A DNA stretch of 64,000 bases from Ahniella sp. (GTDB lineage Bacteria; Pseudomonadota; Gammaproteobacteria; Xanthomonadales; Ahniellaceae). The DNA lies in contig JADJRU010000007.1 of the NCBI GenBank assembly GCA_016712105.1, positions 1-64,000 of the forward strand, given 5' to 3'. Below are positions 27,319-36,595 of this stretch, one piece after another. Each line of letters starts with the position of its first letter. Within the stretch, counting starts at the first letter, position 1. The notes beneath the pieces were generated by a model, which ran no database searches, had not been told where the DNA came from, and worked only from the letters and a program-made list of their open reading frames with translations. Both the position numbers and the translations under genes were made by a program.

Positions 27319-29016
27319 TCACTCGAAACCGTTGGCAAAGATGTTCGGCGACGGGGGCGCGAATTCATAGGCGCCCTTGTCGCAGAGTGCCGAACCATCC
27401 GCGTTGCCATCGAGGGCGCGCGGAAAGCCCGGGCCGCGCTGGTCATTTGCCAGAATCTGCCCGTTCTCGTCGAAACAACCACTGGGGTTGCCGGCATCCA
27501 GGAGTGGGCTGCCGGCATCGAAGGCGCGGATGTCCGCTGTCCCTCCCAGGTTCGTGAGCGGCAAGAACGTCGCCGGAGTATTGCGGATGTTTCCGGTCCC
27601 GCCGTTGAAACATTCGTTCGACGTGACGTGATTGAACGTTCCGGTCGCCGTGGCGAAGTTGCAGTTGGTGAATCCGTTTGCGGCAGTATTGTTGGCCAGC
27701 ACGCTGTTGAACAATTGCGGCAGGTTGCCGCTGTCCTGGATGAAGATGCCGCCTCCCTGACTGCTGGCATCTGCGGCGTTCTGGGTGATCGTGGTGTTGA
27801 ACAGACGCAGCGTGTTGACGTCCTGGTGATAGTGGATGCCACCGCCATTCGCGCCTGCAGTGTTGCCGGTGATCGTGGTGTTGACCACCACGAGTTCACC
27901 AGCCGAACCGATCGCCCCGCCATTGCCGCCCCGGTTTCCGGCAAACAGACTGTTGCGGACTTCCGAGATCACGTTCGAAAAGAAGTAGATGCCGCCCCCA
28001 AACGCCGAGTTTTGATTGTTCCGGAAGTCGCAGTCGTCGACATAGGTCATCATGCCAGTTGCCACCGCTCCACCTTGGGTCGACGTCGCGTTTTCCCTGA
28101 GACTGACCCGATTCAGGCTCAACACGGAACTTGAGCCGTTCGCGTAGATGCCACCGCCAGGGGAGAAACTGCTGCCAAGACCGTTCACGATAGAGAGATC
28201 GCTGATTTGAACGGTCATGGCTTGCAGATTGCCCGGGTTGATGTCAACCAAACGGTCAATGTCGCCGCCGTCGATCACGGTCTGCGAGCGACCCGCGCCG
28301 TAGATCCCCATCCCCTGACGCACATCCAGATCGCCGGTCGCATTCTGGTCGTCACTTGCACCCTGGATACCGAGTGAGTAGATCCCCGCCGGAATGATCA
28401 CGGCGCCCGGCGACGCATTGGACGCACCGATTGCCTCGCGGATCGAGCAATCGGAAGGGCTGCAGTTGCCGTCGGCGGTGTCGACCACCTTGGTCACCGT
28501 GTACTGGATGGAAGCAGTGACTTGCAGGGACAGGGTGCGTGCGGTGGCACTGGCTGTCTGCTGTGCCACTTCGATGAAGTGGGTCGTGTTGGGCGCAAGA
28601 CGCACACCCGCCAGTTGTGCAAGAGTCGCTGATCCAGGTACACCTTGATTGTTGCAGCCGCCGGCGATCGGCTTCAGGTTGTCGGCAGTCCCGGTATAGA
28701 TCGACAGAATCGTGTCGTAGTTCGACGTGGCCGTCGTCAGTGTCACGTACTCGGTCGTGGCGCCGGTCGTATGTCGATACCAGACTGTGTTGCCGCCTGT
28801 GGCACGAGGTACGCGGCACTTCAGTACCGGGTCACCTGCCGCGGTGGTCGCGGTGCCAATGCCCGTTTCCAAATCGGAAAACGGCAAGGTTGTGATGACC
28901 TCGGCGTTGGCGATCAGGTCGTTCGCGGGCTGTGCCGCCGCCGTCCCGGCCATCGCGGCCAGCAAGAAAGCCAGGAAAACAGGGCTCACGGCCCGGGCAA
29001 TGTGGTGCAGGTTCAT
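27319..29016 (-). CDS. Exported CSLREA-type beta-helix protein ending in FANGFE
   Basis: A 565-residue exported protein with signal peptide VFLAFLLAAMAGTAAAQ, starting at ATG 29016 (GGAGCTGCC upstream). After an Ig-like N-terminal part (NDLIANAEVITTLPFSDLETG...YTGTADNL) comes a CSLREA-like element (VTKVVDTADGNCSPSDCSIREAI), then a right-handed beta-helix with many Asn/Gly turns (LNRVSLRENA, DDCDFRNNQNSAFGGGIYF, NTTITQNAADAS). It ends SPNIFANGFE, the F-x-[DN]-GFE tag. CSLREA proteins are predicted surface or choice-of-anchor proteins. Frame intact, so the tag is not an artefact of readthrough. Confidence 0.85.
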   Translation of the reverse strand: MNLHHIARAVSPVFLAFLLAAMAGTAAAQPANDLIANAEVITTLPFSDLETGIGTATTAAGDPVLKCRVPRATGGNTVWYRHTTGATTEYVTLTTATSNYDTILSIYTGTADNLKPIAGGCNNQGVPGSATLAQLAGVRLAPNTTHFIEVAQQTASATARTLSLQVTASIQYTVTKVVDTADGNCSPSDCSIREAIGASNASPGAVIIPAGIYSLGIQGASDDQNATGDLDVRQGMGIYGAGRSQTVIDGGDIDRLVDINPGNLQAMTVQISDLSIVNGLGSSFSPGGGIYANGSSSVLSLNRVSLRENATSTQGGAVATGMMTYVDDCDFRNNQNSAFGGGIYFFSNVISEVRNSLFAGNRGGNGGAIGSAGELVVVNTTITGNTAGANGGGIHYHQDVNTLRLFNTTITQNAADASSQGGGIFIQDSGNLPQLFNSVLANNTAANGFTNCNFATATGTFNHVTSNECFNGGTGNIRNTPATFLPLTNLGGTADIRAFDAGSPLLDAGNPSGCFDENGQILANDQRGPGFPRALDGNADGSALCDKGAYEFAPPSPNIFANGFE

Positions 29017-29163
29017 GTGGCAGCTCCGGTTTCTTGGCCACCGCCAATTGGCGGCCTTGTCTGCTGATACGGAACCCCATGACAAAACCCGCCAAGGCAA
29101 AATTGGCCGGCACCTTCCAGCCTGCTATGTTTTGTCCACACCCCACTTCAGGCGAGGAAAGTC

Positions 29164-29583
29164 ATGGCGTTTCTGCGTGGTTTGCTGGCGGTCATCGCTG
29201 GCCTGTTTCTTGGCAGCCTCGTCAACATGGGCTTGGTCATGATCGGCGGCAAGGTGATCGCGCCGCCTGCCGGCGCCGATGTGTCCACGGTCGAAGGCCT
29301 GACGGCATCCATGCACCTGTTCGAGCCGAAACATTTCCTGTTTCCATTCCTGGCTCATGCGTTGGGCACCCTGGCGGGCGCACTCGTTGCCGCCAGGATT
29401 GCCGGCCGCAAGTTCCTGTGCGCCATGATTATTGGCTGTGTGTTTGTTCTGGGCGGCATCGTGAACGTGATGATGTTGCCCGCGCCCTTGTGGTTCGAGG
29501 TGACTGATCTCGTGCTGGCCTACTTCCCGATGGCCTGGCTCGGCCACCGCCTCGTGGCCGGGAAAACCGTACGTCAGGCATAA
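29164..29583 (+). CDS. Small four-helix membrane protein, uncharacterised
   Basis: A 139-residue integral membrane protein with about four hydrophobic segments: LAVIAGLFLGSLVNMGLVMIGG, FLAHALGTLAGALVAARIAG, FLCAMIIGCVFVLGGIVNVMMLP and WFEVTDLVLAYFPMAWLGHRL. GGCGAGGAAAG precedes ATG 29164. Divergent from the CSLREA gene. The pattern resembles small DUF-type inner-membrane proteins, but I do not recognise a named family. The end abuts a terminator at 29582-29623. Function unknown. Confidence 0.75.
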   Translation: MAFLRGLLAVIAGLFLGSLVNMGLVMIGGKVIAPPAGADVSTVEGLTASMHLFEPKHFLFPFLAHALGTLAGALVAARIAGRKFLCAMIIGCVFVLGGIVNVMMLPAPLWFEVTDLVLAYFPMAWLGHRLVAGKTVRQA

Positions 29584-29623
29584 AAAAGCCCGGATCAACG
29601 CATCCCTGCGTCGACCCGGGCTC
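29582..29623 (-). terminator. Rho-independent terminator of the ornithine cyclodeaminase-like gene
   Basis: On the minus strand GAGCCCGGGTCGACGCA pairs with TGCGTTGATCCGGGCT around a short loop and is followed by six U. It ends the leftward transcript from 30686; the A-rich other side could also help end the rightward gene at 29583. Confidence 0.85.
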
Positions 29624-29644
29624 ACACCACGTCTGGTGAGTTCG

Positions 29645-30686
29645 TTACGCGGCGCGACGCATGGGTGTTGCGCCTGCCATCAGATGACCGAACAGGTCTT
29701 TCGGATCGGCCAGATCCGGGATCAGCGCGATGCGCTCGCCCAGCCCGAGTTCTGCCGCGCAGTCGCGCAGCAGGCGGAGTGCGGAGTAGTCCTCCAGCGC
29801 AAAGCCGACTGAGTCGAACACAGTGACCTGAGTCGCCGAGGTGCGGCCGGTCGCGTTGCCGGACAGTACCTGCCACAACTCGGTCACGGCGAAGTCGGCC
29901 GGCATCTGTTGCAGATCGCCCTCGATGCGCGTCTGCGGCTCGAATTCGACGAACACCGAGGCTTGTTCCAGCACACCACGGTGCAGTTCGGTCTTGCCCG
30001 GGCAATCTCCGCCCACGCCATTGATATGCATGCCCGGCTCGATCATGTCGGGCGTCAGGATGGTGGCATTGGTTTTGTCGGCCGTGACGGTGGTGACGAT
30101 GTCGGCGCCCCGCACCGCTTCGGCCGTCGAGCCACAGCGCACGATCCGCAAACCAGGCATGCCGGCGAGATTGGCGACGAGTTTGTCGGTTGCAGCGGCG
30201 TCGACGTCGTACACACGCAGCTCGGAGATGCCGAGCACGTGATGGAACGCCAAGGCCTGGAACTCGCCCTGCGCACCGTTGCCGATCAAGGCCATGACGC
30301 GCGAATCAGGGCGCGCCAGCGCGCGCTGCCAGAACCGATGCACCGGCGGTGCGGATGGCCGTGGTGAGGGTCAGCTCGGCGAGCAAGGTCGGGCGACCCG
30401 TCGCCACTTCCGCCAGCACGCCGAATGCCATCACGGTCGGCAAACCCTCGCGGGTGTTTTTCGGGTGGCCATTCACGTACTTGAAGCTGTAATCGCGGGC
30501 ATCGGCAACCGGCATCAGTTCGATCACACCGACGTCCGAATGCGCCGCCACGCGCGCGCACTTGTCGAAGTCCTGCCAGCGGCGGAAGTCAGCCTCGAGA
30601 TAACTGACCATACGAGACAACACGTTCGGCAAGCCAAGCGTGCCAACGATACGGCTGATGTCGCGAGTGGTGAGCAAAGTGGTCAT
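29645..30686 (-). pseudogene. ocd: Ornithine cyclodeaminase/mu-crystallin-family protein, frameshifted
   Basis: Ornithine cyclodeaminases convert ornithine to proline; the wider OCD/mu-crystallin family also includes alanine dehydrogenases and related NAD(P)-dependent imine-forming enzymes. The N-terminal segment from ATG 30686 (GGAGGCGACC just upstream) has YVNGHPKNTREGLPTVMAFG. The frame shifts near 30320 in a GCGCGCGC run; the other frame continues with ARPDSRVMALIGNGAQGEFQ (Rossmann NAD motif), then RGADIVTTVTADKT and INGVGGDCPGKTELHRG to 29645. Joined, the product has about 346 residues, near family length. It is divergent from an Lrp/AsnC regulator, its likely controller. Confidence 0.85.
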
Positions 30687-30837
30687 GGTCGCCTCCGAGG
30701 CTTTGGGGTCGCGGGCCACTGTGGCGCGCGTCGATGAGCCATTGTGCCGAGATGTTTGTCAGCGCAAAACAGCAACTTTGCGCACGAAAGTGTCAATCAT
30801 GTAGCATTTCGGCAACTTTTATTGGCGTTTTGATCAA

Positions 30838-31257
30838 ATGGACGTTCTGGACCAGCAGCTGATTGCGAAACTCCGCCACAACGCCCGCGCGTCGATCGCT
30901 GAATTGGCCCAGGCGCTCAAGGTCTCGCGCGGCACCATCACCAACCGTCTGGCGAAACTGGAGCGGGACGGCGTGATCGTCGGCTACACGGTGCGTTTGC
31001 GTCCCGACGCCGCACCGAATGAAATCCACGCGTGGACCGGCATTGCCGTCGAGGGCAACCAGCAAGCGGTAATCCGCCTGCTGCTGGGTGAACCCGGACT
31101 GGCGGCACTGCATGACACCAATGGACGATGGGACCTGCTCGCCGAGTTGCGGGTCGGAAATCTGGGCGAACTCGCCAGCACACTCGAGCGGATCCGCAAG
31201 ATCAAGGGCATCAGTGCGACCGAAACCAGCATTCACCTGCAAAGCTTCCGGAGCTGA
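30838..31257 (+). CDS. Lrp/AsnC-family transcriptional regulator
   Basis: A 139-residue regulator with an N-terminal winged HTH (residues 1-60; ALKVSRGTITNRLAKLERDGVIVGYTV) and a C-terminal RAM/ligand-binding domain that senses amino acids. It is transcribed divergently from the ornithine-cyclodeaminase-like gene with about 150 bp between starts, the usual arrangement for a local regulator of amino-acid catabolism. Its ligand is therefore probably ornithine, arginine or proline (inference). ATG 30838 opens the frame with MDVLDQQLIAKLRHN, as in Lrp homologues. Intact. Confidence 0.9.
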   Translation: MDVLDQQLIAKLRHNARASIAELAQALKVSRGTITNRLAKLERDGVIVGYTVRLRPDAAPNEIHAWTGIAVEGNQQAVIRLLLGEPGLAALHDTNGRWDLLAELRVGNLGELASTLERIRKIKGISATETSIHLQSFRS

Positions 31258-31446
31258 TTGGCCCGCATGACCGCCATCGGCCGGGCCGCCGATGTTCAAG
31301 GCGGGGATCCGGCTTGAGGCCGCTTCCGCATCATGCAGGCCCCCTGCACGCAATCGAATTGTTTACAGACACACCGGACCTTCAGCACATGAACTCGACA
31401 ATCCGGGAACTACGCTCGAGGGTTCCTGATACTGGAATCCTGTCCA

Positions 31447-33310
31447 TGACCCGATCCACTCTTCGCCCGTGCCTGTTGGCGCTTGCCCTGTTTGGCGCCG
31501 TTGGCGCCCAAGCCACCTCGATCCTTGCCTCCAGGGCATCAGCAGCGAAGAGGCCAAAGCCGACAGCGAAGCACAGAAGATTCGCGACCTGTACGCCAGT
31601 TACATGGACGTTGCCGCACGCAACAAGGCCGGCATCGCGCCGATCCAGCCGCTGCTCGACCAACTGGCAGACGTCGATAGCCGCAAGGAATTGACCGAAG
31701 CTTTTGGCCGCTCCAATCTGGACGGAACAATTTCGCCGATCGGGAGCGTGATCTCGCCGGACCGCAAAAAACCGGAGCGCCACCTGTTGAGCGTGGGTGT
31801 GGTCGGCCTTGGTTTGCCCGACCGTGATTTTTACTTCAACGAAGCCCAGCGCTTCCAGGACATCCGCAACGCCTACCGGAAGCACATCGCGCGGATGCTC
31901 ACGCTGGGCGGATTCGACCGGGCCGACGAACGCGCCGACGCCATTCTGGCGCTCGAGACGAAGATCACCAGCACCCACTGGGAACGCGCACAGCTCCGGG
32001 ATCGCGACAAAACCTACAATCTGGTGTCGTTTGACCAACTGAAACGTGACTACTCCGGGTACGACTGGCGTCGCCACCTGCTGGCCAGCGGCATCAAGCC
32101 GCCGGCCGAAGTGAACATCAATACCCCGAGTTCGCTCGAACCGCTGATCAAACTTGTCAACGAAGTACCTGTCGCCACCTGGCGTGATTACCTGGCGTTT
32201 CATGCCATCGACAACCATGCCGACCTGCTGAGCGAGGAGATCGACCAGGCCAGCTTCGCGTTCAACGGCGAAGTGTTGCTCGGACTCAAGGGTCAACGCG
32301 AACTTTGGAAGCGCGCCGTCGATCAGGTGGGTGGCGGGTTTGCGTTGGGTGACGCCATCGGCAAACGGTATGTCGCTGCCCACTTCAAGCCTGAAGCCAA
32401 GCTGGCCATGCAGCGACTCGTCGAAAACCTGCGCAGCGCCTTGCGCCAGAACATCGAAAAACTCGACTGGATGGGCGAGGCGACCAAGGCAGAAGCCTTC
32501 CAGAAGCACGCCACATTAAACCCGAAAATCGGTTATCCGGATCAATGGCGGGATTACAGCAAACTCAAGATTGTGCACGATGACCTGATCAAGAACGCCC
32601 GTGCGCTCCGCCAGTTCTATGTGGATGAGCAGAACGCGCGCCTCAAGAAGCCAACCGATCGCAACGAGTGGCGCATGACGCCGCACACGGTGAACGCGTA
32701 TTACAACCCGACCTTCAACGAGATCGTGTTCCCGGCCGCCATTCTGCAGCCCCCGTTTTTCGATTTGAACGCCGACCCAGCGGTCAACTACGGCGCGATC
32801 GGCGCCGTGATCGGCCATGAAATGGGCCACGGCTTCGACGACCAGGGGTCCAAATCGGATTTTGCGGGCATTCAGCGCAACTGGTGGACAGCCGAAGACC
32901 GCGAGCGCTTCGAAACGCGGACCAAGGCGCTGGGCGATCAGTACAGCAAGTACTGTCCGCTCGACGGGCATTGCGTGAACGGGCAGTTGTCGATGGGCGA
33001 GAACATCGGCGATCTGGGTGGGCTGTCGATGGCCTACACGGCGTATCAGGTCTCACTGAACGGCCAGGCCGCCCCCGAACTGGACGGCCTGTCCGGTGAT
33101 CAGCGCTTCTTCCTCGCATGGGCACAGGTTTGGAAATCGAAGTACCGCGACGAAGCCATGATCAATCAGGTGCGTGTCGGACCCCACTCGCCGCCCCGTT
33201 ACCGCATCAACGGTCCGCTGCGAAATCTCAACGAGTGGTACCAGGCCTTCGACGTGAAGCCGGGTGACCAGCTTTATCTCGAACCGAGTGCTCGTGTGCG
33301 TATTTGGTGA
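31447..33310 (+). pseudogene. M13 (neprilysin-like) metallopeptidase with deleted N-terminal region
   Basis: ATG 31447 starts a good signal peptide (CLLALALFGAVGAQATS), but within about 75 bases the protein passes into another frame that begins GISSEEAKADSEAQKIRDLYASYMD. The usual N-terminal segment of M13 enzymes, including the PGDDFxxYVNGxW part, is missing, so roughly 60-80 codons appear to have been lost near 31510 along with the frame. Everything downstream is intact: NAYYNPTFNEIVFPAAILQPP, VIGHEMGHGFDDQGS (zinc HExxH), ENIGDLGGL (third ligand), and the C-terminal VRIW. A different start at 31469 would leave no signal peptide. Likely non-functional, or an assembly error. Confidence 0.85.
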
Positions 33311-33389
33311 CAGTGGGTCCGCGTGAATCGACGACGATCGATCCAGCGGATCTTCGAGGCATTGCCAGAGCCGCTCCCGCAGGGGTCGG

Positions 33390-33965
33390 CTACCGGAACT
33401 TGCCGGGCGTGTCGGTTGAACATGAGGAGACTTCCGCGAGGTACTCGCGTTCGGTCTCGGCACGCTCATTGAGCCGGTAACATTGGTCGATCACCGAGCA
33501 GTAGCAGATGTCGAACGCAATCCGCTGCCGATTTGCGGCGAACAGATCGTAGTCGGCCTGTTCTTCGAACTGGATCATCGCCACGTCTTCGTTGGCGGCG
33601 AGTACCCGCCGCACAAAATAGCTTTGTGTCGAATTGGGCGTCCGATCTTCACCACTCAAGGCCTTGAATATTTGCTGGAAACCCTCGACCTCGAGGTCAT
33701 CCAGGTACACCTTGGCATCCAGGACCCGTGCAGGTCCGACGCCACGGTTCGACAACGAAAACGAACGCAAGCTGTTCGACTGCCAGAGCTGCAGCAGAGG
33801 CCACGTCTGGGCGCGCACCTGGGCATGCTGGAGGTAAGCCGTGTAGGCGCTGACAGCCAACGCCAGGACACCCACCAGCACGGCGATTACCGCAGTCACG
33901 CGATCCCACTCGATGCGATTGGGGCCTGGTGGCACGTCGGACTTGCGGGCAACGGGTCGCTTCAT
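33390..33965 (-). CDS. Hypothetical protein with one N-terminal membrane anchor
   Basis: A 191-residue protein with a single membrane helix at about residues 24-44 (VTAVIAVLVGVLALAVSAYTAYL) after a basic, proline-containing N-terminus. The rest is a soluble domain, probably periplasmic, with beta-strand-like segments and four cysteines near the end (ICYCSVIDQCYRL and SSCS). No family is recognised. It is divergent from the methyltransferase at 33978, with start codons about a dozen bases apart. The frame is intact. Confidence 0.7.
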   Translation of the reverse strand: MKRPVARKSDVPPGPNRIEWDRVTAVIAVLVGVLALAVSAYTAYLQHAQVRAQTWPLLQLWQSNSLRSFSLSNRGVGPARVLDAKVYLDDLEVEGFQQIFKALSGEDRTPNSTQSYFVRRVLAANEDVAMIQFEEQADYDLFAANRQRIAFDICYCSVIDQCYRLNERAETEREYLAEVSSCSTDTPGKFR

Positions 33966-33977
33966 AATGGAGTCCTC

Positions 33978-34649
33978 ATGATGCTCGAATCGCGGAACAT
34001 ATCGTATGCGACCATGAATCGGGACAGTTACAACGCCATTGCACAGGAATGGGACTCAGCACGCCAAGTGATCGGCACGCTGGAAGCGAAGTATCTGGCC
34101 GTGCTGCTTCAAGACTTGCCATCCGACGCAGCGGTACTGGATCTCGGCTGCGGCTCGGGCCATCCATTGGGTACAGCCATCGTTTCCAGAGGACACCAGC
34201 TCACAGGCGTGGATCAGGCGGCAAACCTGCTCGCGTTGGCACGACGACGACTTCCGCAATCACGTTGGATCGAGTCGCGAATCGAGGACTACTGCCCCGA
34301 GCCTGCCGTGGCCGCGATCCTTTGCTGGGATGTGTTGTTCCATATCCCGCGCGAACGCCACGAAGCCTTGGTCAAGCGGTGGTTTGAGGCCTTGCACAAC
34401 GATGGGCGGTTGATGCTGTCTTTTGGCGGATCGGAGCATCCGGCATTTGTCGACGAGATGTTCGGCAAGCCCTTTTTCTACGACTCCTGGGCGCCGGAAC
34501 CGATGCAGGCCTTGCTCTCGAAGACTGGATTCACGATCTTGATGGGTGAGTACACGAGCGTTCCCGACGGCGGTCGCGACAAGGGCCGATATGTGGTGGT
34601 GTCGGTGAAATCGCCTGCGGCATCCGGAGATGCCCGGACCCCCGGGTGA
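33978..34649 (+). CDS. Class I SAM-dependent methyltransferase
   Basis: A small (223-residue) class I methyltransferase. Motif I VLDLGCGSGHPLG and the acidic loop residue in LTGVDQA define the SAM site; LCWDVLFHIPRERHEALVKRW gives motif II/III, as in the methyltransferase-25/11 families. The substrate is not readable from sequence. Two adjacent ATGs (33978, 33981) or ATG 34014 could start it; I took the first. Divergent from the anchored protein at 33390-33965. Intact. Confidence 0.85.
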   Translation: MMLESRNISYATMNRDSYNAIAQEWDSARQVIGTLEAKYLAVLLQDLPSDAAVLDLGCGSGHPLGTAIVSRGHQLTGVDQAANLLALARRRLPQSRWIESRIEDYCPEPAVAAILCWDVLFHIPRERHEALVKRWFEALHNDGRLMLSFGGSEHPAFVDEMFGKPFFYDSWAPEPMQALLSKTGFTILMGEYTSVPDGGRDKGRYVVVSVKSPAASGDARTPG

Positions 34650-35333
34650 TCAAATCAACCGAAGACTGATCGCCTTGAGCACAGCGCGGGTTCGGTCGCG
34701 TGTTTCGAGTTTTGCAAGGATGTCGCTGACGTAGTTCTTGACCGTGCCCTCCGCAAGGGACAGCGTACGCGCGATTTCCTTGTTCGAATAACCTCCGGCC
34801 AGGAGCCGCATGATGCCGATCTCCCGTTCAGTCAACTGCACCGTGCCGAGTGCCGCGGGTTGCGATTCCGCAGGCCCCTGTGACCAATGCGCCGGTGACT
34901 TCGGCTCGCGGTAGTTGACCTGCGCACGCACGGGATCGATGGCCATCGGCTGCAACAAGACTTCGCCGCGCAGGACTCGATGAATGGCCTGTTCCAGGTC
35001 TTCCGGAGAGGCGTCCTTCAGCAGAAAACCCTGTGCGCCCACCTGCGCTGCCGCGAGCAGCAGATCGGGGTCGTCAAAAGTGGTCAGCAGGATGACCGGC
35101 GTCAGGTCACCGCGAGCGCGAAGGGCTCGGATCAACTCGATCCCGTTGCCGTCGGCCATACGAATGTCGGAGACGATCAGGTCGACCGGCTGATCCGCGA
35201 GTTTCTGCAGCGCCTGATTGCCGGATTCAGCCTCGAATCCAAGCTCGATGCCAGGCAGTGTGACCAAAAGGGATGCCAACCCGCGGCGAACCAGCGCCTG
35301 GTCGTCGATCAAGGCGATACGCGCTCGAGTCAT
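34650..35333 (-). CDS. NarL/LuxR-family response regulator
   Basis: A 227-residue response regulator. The receiver domain carries D10/D11, the phospho-acceptor Asp56 (DLIVSDIRMADG), a conserved Thr (LLTTFDD) and Lys (FLLKDAS). The C-terminal LuxR-type HTH (LTEREIGIMRLLAGGYSNKEIARTL) ends the protein. Start overlaps the histidine-kinase stop by four bases, so the two are co-translated and almost certainly a pair (similar to DesKR/NarXL). The target genes cannot be read from this window. Confidence 0.93.
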   Translation of the reverse strand: MTRARIALIDDQALVRRGLASLLVTLPGIELGFEAESGNQALQKLADQPVDLIVSDIRMADGNGIELIRALRARGDLTPVILLTTFDDPDLLLAAAQVGAQGFLLKDASPEDLEQAIHRVLRGEVLLQPMAIDPVRAQVNYREPKSPAHWSQGPAESQPAALGTVQLTEREIGIMRLLAGGYSNKEIARTLSLAEGTVKNYVSDILAKLETRDRTRAVLKAISLRLI

Positions 35334-36478
35334 GTCATGGGCACCCAGGCATGGATCTGGAATCCGCGCGCCAGATCATGGCGCACGGACACATCACCAC
35401 CGACCTCACGGAACCGTTCGTGCATCCCCTGCAGCCCGTTGCCCGCTTTGCCAGCCGAAACGGCCCGACCATCATCGCGAATGTCGACCTCGATCCGGTC
35501 ATCGATCCGTTTGAGGGTGATCCAGAGCGTCTGCGCATCACCATGTCGGGCCGCATTGGTCAGGGCTTCCTGCACAGCACGGACAATTGCGTCCGCCTTC
35601 GCAACCGTATCGACTCGGGCATCTTCGGCAATCTCGATGATCGCGCGCGGCCGCGGGAACGGCGCCACGAGTTCTTCGATGGCCGCCCGCAGGTCCATAC
35701 CGTCCTGTTCGCGCATCTGCTGCACCACCGCGCGCATGTCGTTCAACAACTCGTCGGCCAATTGACCGGACATCTGCACGGCCTCGTCATGGGCCAGCTC
35801 GGGCCGGCGCGCCAGACTGCGCAATTGAAGCTTGAGCGCGGTCAGTTTGTGCCCTGCGACGTCATGCAGTTCCCGTGCAATCCGCAGACGCTCCTGATCA
35901 CGGGCACTTTCAGCCAGAAGACTGCGTGTGGCGAGCAGGTGGGCGTTGACTTCGCGCAACGCCATGCTGGTCGACTCGGAGCGGGAGGCATACCGGGTGA
36001 TGATGATCGCGAACAACTGGAAGCCGGCATAACTGAACCCGGCAATCACGGCGCTGGACAGGCCCCAGTTTTGCCAATGAATCAGGAACAGCCCGAGGTT
36101 CACGACACCGAAGATCCACCACAATGTGCGGGCCTGTGTCCGTGTGACCAACTCGCTCATGACGATGATCAGCAGGATCGGCCCGGAGCCAGAACGCGAC
36201 ATGGCCGCCACCAGGAGTGCCAGTGCCGCTTGCGCCAGAACCAGCAGCAGATGGGTCCGGGCCGGCCAAAGTTTGCCGGCTGCGGTCTGGCTGGCCATCA
36301 GCAGCATGAACCCAACCGCAGCAGCCACCGCCATGGTTCGCGTGGTTTCGGGATCCCACGCACCGACCTGGCGACCGGGTTCGATGACCGTCATCGCCAG
36401 GACCGCCAGCCAGGTGACAACTGCGGCAATCAGACTGGGTTCGGTCAAGCGTTGACGGAGGGTGTCAGGTTCGGACAT
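35330..36478 (-). CDS. DesK/NarX-type sensor histidine kinase
   Basis: A 382-residue HisKA_3-type sensor kinase with an N-terminal block of about six membrane helices in residues 10-160 (VVTWLAVLAMTVI, VAAAVGFMLLMASQ, LLLVLAQAALALLVAAM). The phospho-acceptor region is RIARELHDVAGHKLTALKLQL (His). The ATPase domain includes NAARHGDAQTLW and DDGRAVS...GNGLQGMHERF. There is no PAS or HAMP domain, so the sensed signal is probably membrane-related, as for DesK. The frame is open upstream of ATG 36478, but MSEPDTLRQRL is the sensible N-terminus before the first helix. Confidence 0.9.
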   Translation of the reverse strand: MSEPDTLRQRLTEPSLIAAVVTWLAVLAMTVIEPGRQVGAWDPETTRTMAVAAAVGFMLLMASQTAAGKLWPARTHLLLVLAQAALALLVAAMSRSGSGPILLIIVMSELVTRTQARTLWWIFGVVNLGLFLIHWQNWGLSSAVIAGFSYAGFQLFAIIITRYASRSESTSMALREVNAHLLATRSLLAESARDQERLRIARELHDVAGHKLTALKLQLRSLARRPELAHDEAVQMSGQLADELLNDMRAVVQQMREQDGMDLRAAIEELVAPFPRPRAIIEIAEDARVDTVAKADAIVRAVQEALTNAARHGDAQTLWITLKRIDDRIEVDIRDDGRAVSAGKAGNGLQGMHERFREVGGDVSVRHDLARGFQIHAWVPMT

Positions 36479-36595
36479 GGAAGACTCGGGGGGCTTACCC
36501 CATGCTGCGCTGGATGCCCCCGGTGTGCAAGATGCAGGTGACTTCCAGCAGGTCCGCAATACCATTGCGACATCTGGTTTGCTGGAACGACCTTC

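Noticed and set aside
33978..34649. Methyltransferase as ArsM of the arsenosugar pathway
   Set aside because: It lacks the conserved arsenic-binding cysteines expected of ArsM and is 14 kb from the ArsS operon; it is a generic class I methyltransferase.
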